Translations under genes and position numbers: made by a program
Shown here: positions 46,819 to 55,280 of the stretch, one piece after another
Position numbering within the stretch: position 1 is the first letter of the stretch
Layout of the letters: the number at the start of each line of letters is the position of its first letter
Assembly: GCF_900107045.1 (NCBI RefSeq)
Contig: NZ_FNON01000001.1
Span: 744,001-808,000, forward strand
Length of the DNA stretch: 64,000 nt
Origin: Amycolatopsis xylanica
Lineage (GTDB): Bacteria > Actinomycetota > Actinomycetes > Mycobacteriales > Pseudonocardiaceae
Direction of reading: 5' to 3'
The notes under the pieces: model-generated
What the model was told of the DNA's origin: nothing
Databases searched by the model: none
What the model saw: only the letters and a program-made list of their open reading frames with translations

Positions 46819-47787
46819 ATGGCGGTCATCGACAACGCCGTGCGGGCCGGGGAGCGGGTGTCTCCCCGGCTCACCTTCCGGCAGCGGCTGAGCCGGTGGG
46901 ACGTGAAGGTCTCGCCGTATCTCTACATCGCGCCGTTCTTCGTCCTTTTCGGACTCGTCGGGCTGTTCCCGTTGCTGTACACGGCTTACGTGTCGCTGTT
47001 CAAATGGGAGGCGGGCGGCGACCATCCCGACTTCATCGGCTTGGACAACTACAAGGAGCTCTTCGCCGACGGCCAGTTCTGGAACGCGCTGGGGAACACG
47101 GGCAGCATCTTCCTGCTCTCCAGCGTCCCGCAGCTGATCATCGCGACGGGGCTGGCCGCGCTGCTCGGCGGCAGGCTGCGCGGCGCGACCGGCTGGCGGA
47201 TCGGCATCCTGCTGCCGTACGCGGCGGGCCTGGTCGCCATCGGGATCATCTTCGCGAACCTGTTCGGCCCGAAGTACGGCCTGGTCAACGGGCTGCTGCA
47301 GACCATAGGCCTGGATCCGGTCGACTGGCAGGCGAGCCGGTTCGGCAGCCATGTCGCGATCGCGATCATGGTGAACTGGCGCTGGACCGGCTACAACGCG
47401 CTGATCGTGCTGGCCGCGATGCAGGCCATACCGCGCGAGCTGCACGAGGCCGCGCTGATCGACGGCGCCGGGACCTGGCGGCGGTTCACCAGCGTCACGC
47501 TGCCGCTGCTGAAGCCGACGCTGATCTTCGTCACCATCACCTCGACGATCGGCGGGCTGCAGATCTTCACCGAGCCCAAGTTGTTCGACGCCATGCCCGG
47601 CTCGAACAACGGCGGCTCCACGAACCAGTTCCAGACGGTGACGCTGTATCTCTACCAGTCCGCGTTCGAGAACTACGACCTCGGCTACGCCTCGGCGATC
47701 GCCTGGGTGCTGTTCGTGCTGATCGTGGTCATCGCGCTGGGGAACTTCTTCCTCACCGGCCGGATCGCGGGGGTGAAGGGGAAATGA
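46819..47787 (+). CDS. cebF: CebF-like ABC permease
   Basis: A 322-residue MalF-type permease with six membrane segments; EAA loop ELHEAALIDGAG. It starts 4 bases after the cebE stop, and its stop overlaps the cebG ATG. Confidence 0.9.
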   Translation: MAVIDNAVRAGERVSPRLTFRQRLSRWDVKVSPYLYIAPFFVLFGLVGLFPLLYTAYVSLFKWEAGGDHPDFIGLDNYKELFADGQFWNALGNTGSIFLLSSVPQLIIATGLAALLGGRLRGATGWRIGILLPYAAGLVAIGIIFANLFGPKYGLVNGLLQTIGLDPVDWQASRFGSHVAIAIMVNWRWTGYNALIVLAAMQAIPRELHEAALIDGAGTWRRFTSVTLPLLKPTLIFVTITSTIGGLQIFTEPKLFDAMPGSNNGGSTNQFQTVTLYLYQSAFENYDLGYASAIAWVLFVLIVVIALGNFFLTGRIAGVKGK

Positions 47788-48599
47788 CCAAGCCACGCAA
47801 GGCCACGTACTGGGTGCTCGCGATCTTCGTGCTCGGTTCGCTGTTCCCGTTCTACTGGTCGTTCCTGGTCGCGAGCCGCGACAACGGGATGCTCACCGAA
47901 CGCGTCCCGCCGTTCCTGCCGGGCGGCAACTTCTTCGCCAACGCGGCGCGGGTGTTCGACACCGTGCCGTTCTGGAAGGCGCTGGGCAACAGCCTGCTGG
48001 TGTCCGGCACGGTCACGCTCACCACCGTGCTGTTCTCGTCGCTGGCCGGGTTCGCGTTCGCCAAGCTCAGGTTCCGCGGCCGGAACGGGCTGTTCGTGTT
48101 CATCGTGGTGACGCTGGCCGTGCCGACCCAGCTGGGCATCATCCCGTTGTTCATCGCGATGTCGGAGCTCGGCTGGGCGGGCGGGCTGCAGGCGGTGATC
48201 GTGCCCAACCTGGTGACGGCGTTCGGCGTGTTCTGGATGCGTCAGTACACAGTGGACGCGCTGCCGTACGAGCTGATCGAGGCGGCGCGGATGGACGGCT
48301 GCAGCATGATCCGGATCTTCTGGAACGTCTGCCTGCCCGCGGTGCGCCCGGCCGCCGCGATCCTCGCCATGTTCACGTTCATGACCTCGTGGAACGACTT
48401 CCTGTGGCCGCTGGTCGTGCTCGACGCGGGCAACCCGACCGTGCAGGTGGCGCTGGAAAAGCTGCAGAGCGGCTACTACGTCGACTACTCACTGGTGCTC
48501 GCCGGCACGACGCTGGCGACCATCCCGATCCTCATCGTCTTCGTCCTGCTCGGCCGCCAGATCGTGGCCGGGATCATGCAAGGTGCCGTGAAAGGGTGA
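47784..48599 (+). CDS. cebG: CebG-like ABC permease
   Basis: A 271-residue MalG-type permease with six membrane segments; EAA loop ELIEAARMDGCS. ATG 47784 overlaps the cebF stop (ATGA), and bglC starts 2 bases after its own stop. No ATPase follows; in Streptomyces the shared MsiK energises this importer. Confidence 0.9.
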   Translation: MTKPRKATYWVLAIFVLGSLFPFYWSFLVASRDNGMLTERVPPFLPGGNFFANAARVFDTVPFWKALGNSLLVSGTVTLTTVLFSSLAGFAFAKLRFRGRNGLFVFIVVTLAVPTQLGIIPLFIAMSELGWAGGLQAVIVPNLVTAFGVFWMRQYTVDALPYELIEAARMDGCSMIRIFWNVCLPAVRPAAAILAMFTFMTSWNDFLWPLVVLDAGNPTVQVALEKLQSGYYVDYSLVLAGTTLATIPILIVFVLLGRQIVAGIMQGAVKG

Positions 48600-48601
48600 C
48601 C

Positions 48602-49957
48602 ATGTTGGAGTTTCCGCCCGGTTTCGTCTGGGGCGCCGCCACCGCGGCGTTCCAGGTGGAAGGTGCCACCAGCCTCGACGGCCGCACCGACTCGGTGTGG
48701 GACGTGTTCGCCCGCCGCCCCGGCGCGGTCGTCGGCGGGGACACCGGCGACCCGGCGGCCGACCATTACCGCCGCTACGGCGAAGACGTGGAGCTGATGC
48801 GCCATCTCGGTCTTGGTGCGTACCGGTTTTCCTTGGCATGGCCCCGGATCCGGCCGAGCGGCGGCCGCCCGAACCCGGCGGGGCTGGCGTTCTACGACCG
48901 TCTGGTCGACCGTCTGCTCGAAGCCGGGATCCAGCCGTGGGCGACGCTGTACCACTGGGATCTGCCGCAGGCGCTGGAGGACGACGGCGGCTGGGTGGCG
49001 CGGGACACCGCGTTCCGGTTCGCCGAGTACACCGAGACCGTGCTCGAACGGCTCGGCGACCGCGTGGCCAGCTGGTCGACGCTGAACGAGCCGTGGTGCG
49101 CCGCGATGCTCGGCTACGCGGGCGGGGTGCACGCGCCCGGCCGGACCGACCACGCGGCCGCCGTCGCCGCCGCGCATCATCTCCTGCTGGGGCACGGGCT
49201 CGCGATGGAGGTGATCCGTAAGTACACAGTGGACACTCCGGCCGGTGTCACACTCAACCTGTATCCGGTCACCGCACACGACCCCGTGGCCGACGCCGAC
49301 GCGGCACGCCGGGTGGACGGCCTGCAGAACCGGCTGTTCCTCGATCCGGTGCTGCGCGGCCGGTACCCGAAGGACCTGGTCGCCGACCTCGCGCTGGACG
49401 ACGTCGTGCGTGACGGCGACGAGGCGGTCATCGGGGCGCCCATCGACTGGCTGGGCGTGAACTACTACCGCGACTACCGGGTCTCGGCCACACCGGTCGC
49501 GGGCAGCGAACCGGCCGGGCCGGAATGGGTCGGCGCGCGGGATGTGCACTTCGTGCCCGATCCGGCCGCCGCGCGCACGGACTCCGGCTGGGAGGTGCAG
49601 CCGGCCGGGCTGACCGATGCGCTGCTGCGGGTTCGCCGTGATTACCGGCCGATTCCGCTCTATATCACCGAAAACGGCGCGGCGTATCCGGACGTCGTCG
49701 GTGTGGACGGGGCCGTTGTGGACAGTGACCGCGTCGCGTTCCTCGAGGCGCATCTGCGTGCCGCGCACGAGGCCATTCGAGCGGGCGCCGATCTGCGCGG
49801 TTATTTCTATTGGTCACTTCTCGACAATTTCGAATGGGCAGAAGGATATGCCAAGCGTTTCGGCTTGATCCATGTCGACTATCCGACACAACGCCGGACG
49901 CCGAAGCGGAGCGCGCACTGGTACGCCGGAGTGATCAGCTCCAACAGCTTGGCCTAG
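48602..49957 (+). CDS. bglC: GH1 beta-glucosidase (BglC-like)
   Basis: A 451-residue cytoplasmic GH1 enzyme that hydrolyses imported cellobiose. It opens FPPGFVWGAATAAFQVEGA, the GH1 signature; the acid/base Glu163 is in TLNEPW and the nucleophile Glu357 in ITENG. GYFYWSLLDNFEWAEGY is the sugar-contact block near the end. Length is normal. ATG 48602 follows the cebG stop by 2 bases. The stop codon (TAG 49955-49957) lies inside the left end of a 166-base inverted repeat, so the element inserted at, or contributes, the gene's end. Confidence 0.95.
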   Translation: MLEFPPGFVWGAATAAFQVEGATSLDGRTDSVWDVFARRPGAVVGGDTGDPAADHYRRYGEDVELMRHLGLGAYRFSLAWPRIRPSGGRPNPAGLAFYDRLVDRLLEAGIQPWATLYHWDLPQALEDDGGWVARDTAFRFAEYTETVLERLGDRVASWSTLNEPWCAAMLGYAGGVHAPGRTDHAAAVAAAHHLLLGHGLAMEVIRKYTVDTPAGVTLNLYPVTAHDPVADADAARRVDGLQNRLFLDPVLRGRYPKDLVADLALDDVVRDGDEAVIGAPIDWLGVNYYRDYRVSATPVAGSEPAGPEWVGARDVHFVPDPAAARTDSGWEVQPAGLTDALLRVRRDYRPIPLYITENGAAYPDVVGVDGAVVDSDRVAFLEAHLRAAHEAIRAGADLRGYFYWSLLDNFEWAEGYAKRFGLIHVDYPTQRRTPKRSAHWYAGVISSNSLA

Positions 49958-50119
49958 TGTCCTGTGATCCCACTTGCCTTACGCCGCTGCGGCCCACGCG
50001 GCCCCTGGCGGCACCGGGGAAAACCCCGAGTACAACCCGGTACGAGGGATTTTCCCCGGCACCGCCAGGAACCACGTGGATCCACAGCGCCGCAAGGCAG
50101 CAGGATCACAGGACACTAG
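49954..50119. mobile_element. MITE-like 166-base inverted repeat
   Basis: Perfect 17-base terminal inverted repeats, CTAGTGTCCTGTGATCC at 49954-49970 and its complement at 50103-50119, with imperfect pairing continuing inwards almost to the centre. The left end contains the bglC stop codon. The ends both carry CTAG; a target duplication is not evident beyond that. No transposase is encoded. This is the size and build of a miniature element moved by a transposase elsewhere, but a folded RNA or terminator role is also possible. Confidence 0.6.
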
Positions 50120-50299
50120 CGGGAAAACGGCCGCTGGTGACGACAGCGGCCCACTGTTCGTTCCTGACTTTCGAGTACTGCGGGAAATGGGGGACACGCC
50201 TGGGAATGCCCGTCCCGATGCCATAGAGTCGGCGCCTTCACGAACACGGAACGGCGATCATCGACCGTCTTCGGCCTTTCGGGACAGCCAGGGAGAGCA
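50120..50299. other. Gap before the DUF4388-like gene
   Basis: No gene seen. With the inverted repeat, the gene-free distance from bglC is 342 bases. The promoter of the DUF4388-like operon must lie here; I see no convincing -35/-10 pair. Confidence 0.4.
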
Positions 50300-51211
50300 G
50301 TGAGCGGTACCCGTGCGGGATCTTCTTTCGACGTGCTCGCGCAGGCTTTGACCGAGTGCCGGGACCACCAGGTCACCGGTGCGCTCTATCTGGCGGGCAG
50401 TCCCGGTGGCGTGGTGCACCTGCGCGACGGGCTGGTGGTGGCGGTCGAAAGTCCTGGCGCGCCAGGACTCGACGTGCTGCTGCTGCGCTCCGGCCGGTTG
50501 AGCGAAGAGGACTGGTCGGCCGCGCTGCGGGTCGGTCCCAGCGGTCCGTACCCGAGCGACGAGCTGCTCATCCGCTCCGGGGTCGGCTGCGCCGAACTGC
50601 AGCTGGTCGCCACGATGGCCACCCAGGACAGCGCCTTCGTCATCGTGGCGGGCACCATCGAGGAGTACGCGCTCGACCGGAACCCGTTCGACGTGCTGCT
50701 TCCGATCGCTTCCGGGCTGGAGACCGACGAGCTGCTGAGCGAGACCGCGCGGAGAGAGGCGGCGCTCGCTTCGCTGGAGGCCCCGGTTTCGCCGCACCGC
50801 GACCAGCTCGCGCGGGTGGCGGGCGCGGCGGCGGAGGACATGCCGAGCGCCGCCCGGCGCGACATCTTCACCAATGCCGACGGCAGGCGGTGTGCCAGGG
50901 ACATCGCGTTCCGGATGGGGCGCAACGTGTTCCCGGTGGTGGTCGAGGTCGCGAGGATGATCGGTGACGGGCTGATCGAGGTCGTCGCCAAACGGCCGGT
51001 CGTCACGGCGCACCCGGACGCGTCCTTGCGGCCGCTGGCGCCCGCCGCCGAGCCCGGCGCCGGCGATGAGCCGGCGAAACCGTTGCCTCGGCGTGAACCC
51101 CGTCCGTCGCCGGTGCCGCGTGCGGCTCGCGCGTACGGCTGGCAAGTGCTGCCCCGGCTGCTCAATCGCATCCGCGCCGGACCGGAAGACGAGGCGCGGG
51201 AACCCGACTGA
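50300..51211 (+). CDS. DUF4388-like (PATAN-type) protein
   Basis: A 303-residue soluble protein. Residues about 10-65 (SSFDVLAQALTECRDHQVTGALYL, given by its ends, then VVHLRDGLVVAVESPG and LDVLLLRSGRLSEEDWSAAL) resemble the DUF4388/PATAN module found in bacterial signalling proteins, where it is a protein-interaction domain. The middle (about 100-215) is helical, and a basic Pro-rich C-terminus ends in RAARAYGWQVLPRLLNRIR. GTG 50300 has AGGGAGA ahead. A small Roadblock-like protein follows 34 bases later, suggesting a signalling pair that handles small GTPases, though no GTPase gene is adjacent. Confidence 0.75.
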   Translation: MSGTRAGSSFDVLAQALTECRDHQVTGALYLAGSPGGVVHLRDGLVVAVESPGAPGLDVLLLRSGRLSEEDWSAALRVGPSGPYPSDELLIRSGVGCAELQLVATMATQDSAFVIVAGTIEEYALDRNPFDVLLPIASGLETDELLSETARREAALASLEAPVSPHRDQLARVAGAAAEDMPSAARRDIFTNADGRRCARDIAFRMGRNVFPVVVEVARMIGDGLIEVVAKRPVVTAHPDASLRPLAPAAEPGAGDEPAKPLPRREPRPSPVPRAARAYGWQVLPRLLNRIRAGPEDEAREPD

Positions 51212-51245
51212 CCACCACCGAAGATCGGAAAGAAGGAGCATGGAC

Positions 51246-51668
51246 ATGCTGGGCAAGAGCCAGAACATGTCGGACCAGATGACCGTCATGGTCAAGCAGA
51301 TGCGGCAGGAGGTGCCCGACTGCCTGGCGTCGGGCGTGGTCGACCTGGCGACCGGCATGCTGCTGGCCGTCGAAACGACCGACAACCATCCGACGGAGGT
51401 GCTCGACCTGCTCGCCGGCGCGACCCTCGACCTGTTCCAGGGGCGCACGGTGGTGATGATCGAGAACATCTTCAAGGAGCGCCGGGGCATCAGCAGCGCC
51501 GAGCACTATTTCCAGGAGATTTTGGTCAACAGTGCCAATTTGACGCACTTGTTCATCCGTAACAACCATAACGCGGATGTGGTGGTCGTCGTGGTATGCC
51601 CCAAATCGGTGAACATCGGCATGCTGTTCGCGGCGGCGAGACGGGTGGTCAAGAGCCAGGCGCTGTGA
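51246..51668 (+). CDS. Roadblock/LC7-like small protein
   Basis: A 140-residue protein with the alternating pattern of a Roadblock fold: a helix, then ASGVVDLATGMLLAVET, a long helix, TVVMIENIFKE, and the closing strand pair HNADVVVVVVCPKS. Roadblock proteins act as GTPase regulators or scaffolds (MglB in gliding bacteria). ATG 51246 is preferred because AGGAG (51234-51238) is 7 bases ahead; ATG 51240 would leave only 1 base. It is cotranscribed with the DUF4388-like gene. Confidence 0.72.
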   Translation: MLGKSQNMSDQMTVMVKQMRQEVPDCLASGVVDLATGMLLAVETTDNHPTEVLDLLAGATLDLFQGRTVVMIENIFKERRGISSAEHYFQEILVNSANLTHLFIRNNHNADVVVVVVCPKSVNIGMLFAAARRVVKSQAL

Positions 51669-51705
51669 CCGCACGACCGCGCATATTGGTCTAGACTTTT
51701 CTTTC

Positions 51706-52614
51706 ATGCGCGGTACCACGGTGTTGCCGGGAACGGCTTGCGAGGTGTCGAAGCCGGGGGAGCTGCCCTTGCACCGGCTGGAGCTGACGGCCCAGGACGC
51801 GCTGCCGTTCGCGGTCGGCACGTTCGACGCGATCGGGCCGCTGTCGCGGGCCACGTTCCCGCACCGGCACACGTTCCACGAGATCGTGTTCGTCACCGGT
51901 GGCACCGGCGCGCACGTCGTCGACTTCACCCGCTGGGAGCTGCGGCCGCCGCAGCTGGCGGTGATCGCGCCCGGCCAGGTGCACCACTGGGACGTGCTTC
52001 AGCTGACCGGGTCGGTGCTGCTGTTCACCGACGACTTCCTGCTCGACCATCCGGCCGACCGGGAGTTGCTGCGGCGGCTGAGCGAACGGCCGTGCCAGCC
52101 GCTCGACGACCGATCGTACGAGCGCACCGCACGCCTGATCGCCGAGCTGGAAGAGGAGTTCCGGCTCGGCGGGCCAGGTTCGGAATCGGTGGTGCGCTCG
52201 TTGTTGCACGTGCTGATCGTGCGGGCGGGCAGGCAGCCGGGAACGCCGGAGCCGCGTCCGCCCGCACGGGCGAACGCGGTGGCGGCGGAGTTCGCGCGGC
52301 TGGCCGCCAGGTCCGACCTGGGCTTGTGGTCGGTGCGCGCGCACGCCGAACGCATCGGCGTCAGTCCCGGCTATCTGGCCGAAGCGGTGAAGGCCGCGAC
52401 CGGCCGGACGGCCGCGCATTTGGTCAGGGAGGCGCGCACGCGCGAGGCGAAACGGTTCCTGCTGGGCACGGATCTGACCGTCCGGCAGGTGGCGAGCCGG
52501 GTCGGTTTCGCGGACCCGGCGTACTTCTGCCGGTTCTTCCGGCGGGAGACCGGATTGAGCCCGGGCGACTTTCGCCGGACCGGTGACGTGACCCCAGAGT
52601 TTCACCACGAATGA
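51706..52614 (+). CDS. AraC-family transcriptional regulator
   Basis: A 302-residue regulator. An N-terminal cupin sensor (about 30-110, TFPHRHTFHEIVFVTGG and APGQVHHWDVLQ) precedes two helix-turn-helices in the C-terminal 100 residues (LWSVRAHAERIGVSPGYLAEAV and LTVRQVASRVGFADPAYFCRFFR by their ends). RETGLSPGDFRR closes the domain. It is followed 71 bases later by the secreted dioxygenase gene in the same direction and may control it. The inducer is unknown. Confidence 0.9.
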   Translation: MRGTTVLPGTACEVSKPGELPLHRLELTAQDALPFAVGTFDAIGPLSRATFPHRHTFHEIVFVTGGTGAHVVDFTRWELRPPQLAVIAPGQVHHWDVLQLTGSVLLFTDDFLLDHPADRELLRRLSERPCQPLDDRSYERTARLIAELEEEFRLGGPGSESVVRSLLHVLIVRAGRQPGTPEPRPPARANAVAAEFARLAARSDLGLWSVRAHAERIGVSPGYLAEAVKAATGRTAAHLVREARTREAKRFLLGTDLTVRQVASRVGFADPAYFCRFFRRETGLSPGDFRRTGDVTPEFHHE

Positions 52615-52685
52615 CGGGCTGAGTCCATCGCCGGTGGCTGATCTTGTCCCTAACGTCGACTGCATCCCCCACGAGGAGCAGACAA

Positions 52686-53516
52686 ATGGACGAAGACAGC
52701 AAGCTCAGCCGCAAGACACTGCTGCGCGCCGCGCTGGCCGCCGGTGTCGCGGCCCCGGTCGCCCTGCTCGGCGGGCCCGCGCTCGCTCGCACCACCGTCG
52801 CGAGCGGGCAGGTCCCCGAGCTCACCCCGGAATGCCACGATGGCGACGAGCCGACGATCGCCCAGACCGAAGGTCCTTATTTCAAGCCGAATTCCCCCGA
52901 GCGCACCACGCTCACCGGCCCGGGCACCCGCCTGGTCGTGAGCGGCTACGTCTTCGGGCTCGCCTGCCGCCCGGTGGCACGGGCGCTCCTCGACTTCTGG
53001 CAGGCCGACGTCAACGGCGCGTACGACAACGTCGGCTACACCTTCCGCGGTCACCAGTACACCGACGCCAACGGCGCCTTCAAGCTGACGACGATCGTGC
53101 CCGGCCTGTACCCGGGCCGCACCCGCCACATCCACGTGAAGGTCCAGGCGCCGGGGCGGCCGATCCTCACCACGCAGCTGTACTTCCCCAACGAGCCGCG
53201 CAACAACACCGACACGATCTTCGACCCCCGCCTGCTGATGACGGTCCGTGACTCGGGCGGCACCCGCGAAGCCGCGTTCGACTTCGTGCTCAACGTCCCG
53301 CAGACCCCGACGACCACCACCGCCCCGCCCAGTTCGACCACCACGAGGCCCACGACCTCCACCCCGCCCGGGGGGACGACCTGGACGGTGGGCACCAATT
53401 ACGCCGCCGGCGCCCAGGTCACTTACGACGGCCGCGGTTACGTGTGCCTGCAGGGGCACACCGCCCAGCCGGGATGGGAACCGCCCGCCGTCCCCGCGCT
53501 GTGGCGCGCGGCGTGA
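52686..53516 (+). CDS. Secreted intradiol dioxygenase fused to a CBM5/12-like domain
   Basis: A 276-residue exported enzyme. The signal (about 1-35) starts SRKTLLRAALAAG and is Tat-like (a Lys replaces the second Arg). The intradiol dioxygenase fold (about 55-205) has TEGPYFKPNSPERT, LLDFWQADVNGAYDN and TRHIHVKVQAPG, placing Tyr and His iron ligands; it cleaves catechols between the hydroxyls. A Thr/Pro linker (about 212-228) leads to a small beta domain (about 229-276; WTVGTNYAAGAQVTYDGRGYVC) like CBM5/12 chitin-binding modules. A comparable fusion is known from cellulolytic Streptomyces. The target is probably lignin-derived catechols bound on polymer. Confidence 0.87.
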   Translation: MDEDSKLSRKTLLRAALAAGVAAPVALLGGPALARTTVASGQVPELTPECHDGDEPTIAQTEGPYFKPNSPERTTLTGPGTRLVVSGYVFGLACRPVARALLDFWQADVNGAYDNVGYTFRGHQYTDANGAFKLTTIVPGLYPGRTRHIHVKVQAPGRPILTTQLYFPNEPRNNTDTIFDPRLLMTVRDSGGTREAAFDFVLNVPQTPTTTTAPPSSTTTRPTTSTPPGGTTWTVGTNYAAGAQVTYDGRGYVCLQGHTAQPGWEPPAVPALWRAA

Positions 53517-53541
53517 CGGGCCGTCGCTGAGGGAGGAAAAC

Positions 53542-53590
53542 GCGGGCGGGTCCCGCCGGATGCGCCGCCAGGCGTACGGGACCCGCCCGC
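53542..53590 (+). terminator. Terminator-like hairpin after the dioxygenase gene
   Basis: GCGGGCGGGTCCCG (53542-53555) and CGGGACCCGCCCGC (53577-53590) pair perfectly over 14 bp around a 21-base loop. There is no U-run. It ends 16 bases before the next gene start. Confidence 0.65.
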
Positions 53591-53606
53591 CCCTACCCTG
53601 TCGTGC

Positions 53607-54104
53607 ATGACTCGCTACCTGGTCTCGCACGACTACGGGATGGGCGGCCTGTGGTGGTGGATCACCGCGGGATCACCCGAGGAGATCACGCTGACCTTGT
53701 CCGACGTCGAGGTGGTGTCCGACGCCGAGCTGCTCCAGCGAGCGGACGGCTGGAATCTCGAGGAGGTCGACCTGAGCGGGCCACTGCCCGCGCCGCTCGA
53801 CAGGATGCGCGATGAGCGCGTCGAGCAACGCAAGCACCCGGATTTCGGGGCGACCGCGGGGCGGAGCCCGATTTACCTCCGGATGGCCGATGAGGACGGC
53901 ACTTGGCTGATGGAGCTCGGCGCGGACGGGCGGCGACTCCGCCAGATCGAGGTGCCCGCCGATGGCCCGGCGCTCAAAACCGAGGACTGGCCGTTCAATC
54001 CGCCTTTCGATCTGTACGACCCGCAGTATGCTGCCATGGAGATGGAGGCGGCCGTCTTCGAGACCGCTTGGCGCGATGCTCGCCCGGATCCGGATCCTTG
54101 GTGA
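53607..54104 (+). CDS. Hypothetical 165-residue protein
   Basis: A soluble protein starting MTRYLVSHDYGMGGLWWWI, with the regular alternation SPEEITLTLSDVEVVSDAELL and LRMADEDGTWLMELGADGRRL in the middle and a Pro/aromatic C-terminus. I recognise no family by name; similar small proteins occur singly in actinomycetes. No signal peptide. Its function and neighbours say little; it precedes a low-G+C patch. Confidence 0.7.
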   Translation: MTRYLVSHDYGMGGLWWWITAGSPEEITLTLSDVEVVSDAELLQRADGWNLEEVDLSGPLPAPLDRMRDERVEQRKHPDFGATAGRSPIYLRMADEDGTWLMELGADGRRLRQIEVPADGPALKTEDWPFNPPFDLYDPQYAAMEMEAAVFETAWRDARPDPDPW

Positions 54105-54423
54105 ACGACCTTCTCTGTCGCGGACCATGTTTCATGGAAACGCCACGACACGTTGGACTGCCTTCGAGCAGCGTGGACGCGAAGTGCTGGGCAGGTGCTC
54201 TGTGCTGTGCCACCGAACCAAGACCGAAGATGGGTACGATCGGCTGATCTTCCAGCATTGGCGGCACTATCTGTGCCGCCTTAAGTACGAACATCGACGC
54301 CCTGCGCGTTACCCCGTCCATCGAACACGTGCAAACCCATGCGCCAAGCCTGTGGTCGCTACGGCTTCAAAGCAGCGTGCCCGGTGCGCTCGGTAGGCGC
54401 CCGGGCAGCAGCTATCGAGGCTG
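54105..54423. other. Gene-free low-G+C gap, left part
   Basis: 319 bases without a supported gene. G+C falls visibly below the surrounding 70%. An open frame on the plus strand in this stretch lacks a ribosome site and normal codon use. No tRNA or attachment site was found. Confidence 0.5.
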
Positions 54424-54669
54424 CTAATCCTGCTTTGGCAAGGTGCCATCCGAAGGATCGCGGTGTTCCCTCGCTGGCTTAGGTAGCCCGCCCCGTGACT
54501 CAATCCGCACGAACGGAAGTCGGATGACGAGATCCTCGCCGGGGCGTCGCTTAGTCAGAACAAGGCGGACGAGACGCAGAATGAACGCAAATAGTAGCGC
54601 AATCATTGGCAACACAAGCCATGGTGCGCCTGACAAAGAACTGCTGATGACAGCAACCAAGGTGCGCAT
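54424..54669 (-). CDS. Small membrane protein in the low-G+C patch
   Basis: An 81-residue protein with one hydrophobic segment (about 17-35, GAPWLVLPMIALLFAFIL) followed by a basic stretch (RLVRLVLTKRRPG) and a short acidic tail. Start ATG 54669 gives MRTLVAVISSS; longer starts add an unlikely Cys-rich N-terminus. Codon use and G+C (about 52% over 54541-54660) differ from the surroundings, which suggests transfer. I do not recognise the family; small single-segment proteins of this kind occur in genomic islands. Confidence 0.5.
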   Translation of the reverse strand: MRTLVAVISSSLSGAPWLVLPMIALLFAFILRLVRLVLTKRRPGEDLVIRLPFVRIESRGGLPKPAREHRDPSDGTLPKQD

Positions 54670-55280
54670 ACCTGTCCGGCGTGTCATCCCAAGGTGTGAC
54701 TGCCAATCAGGTTGAGCGCAAGCGCAACACAGACACACCTACCCTGCCGCGCCACCCCTTGGGAGGACTCCAATTCGTGGAGCCGCGTAGCGCCAAGCAC
54801 ATCAAAACACCTGGCTGTCGGATTAAGTGGCACTCGCAAATCGGGTCCACCCAGCCCCCACGAGGCTACCAGCCGGGGCGGGGTGTGCACCACTTGTAAC
54901 TGCGGTCGGGTGCTCTGTGTGTGTCTCACGTCAAGAGACACACATAAAGTGATCTGGGACGTATGGGCTGCCACGTTTGGGTCAGGGTTTGGCGAAAGGG
55001 GCCCCGTCGCGAATGCGGGGGCTTTCGAGCGATACCAGTACGCACCGGGTACACGCAAGCGCTGATAGAGCTATGCGCCAACAAGGCTTGTAAGGGGGCC
55101 TTCACCAAGGCTGGCTCAGGTTGCGGCCGTTGGCCAGGGGCGATCTTTTGGCTATGCAACGGCCTAAACCCGATTTTTCACATGCGTAACACGCTGGGGC
55201 GGAGCAAGACCGACCGGCGAACGGGGTATCTGGGCTTTGGGCGGCTGGATTCCCCCCGCGCTGCGGGACGGTTTGGCCGC
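54670..55280. other. Gene-free low-G+C gap, right part
   Basis: 611 bases without a supported gene; one hairpin with arms TGTGTGTCTC (54918-54927) and GAGACACACA (54935-54944) and loop ACGTCAA. A plus-strand frame starting at 54963 runs into the reverse strand of the kinase gene and is not credible. It may be a decayed island. Confidence 0.5.

Noticed and set aside
45384..46874. N-terminal extension of the cebR reading frame
   Set aside because: It reads through the cebR/cebE promoter region, the CebR operators and the cebE gene; LacI proteins begin at the helix-turn-helix, matching GTG 45383.
48485..49768. Antisense frame across bglC
   Set aside because: It mirrors the GH1 coding sequence and has no domain resemblance.
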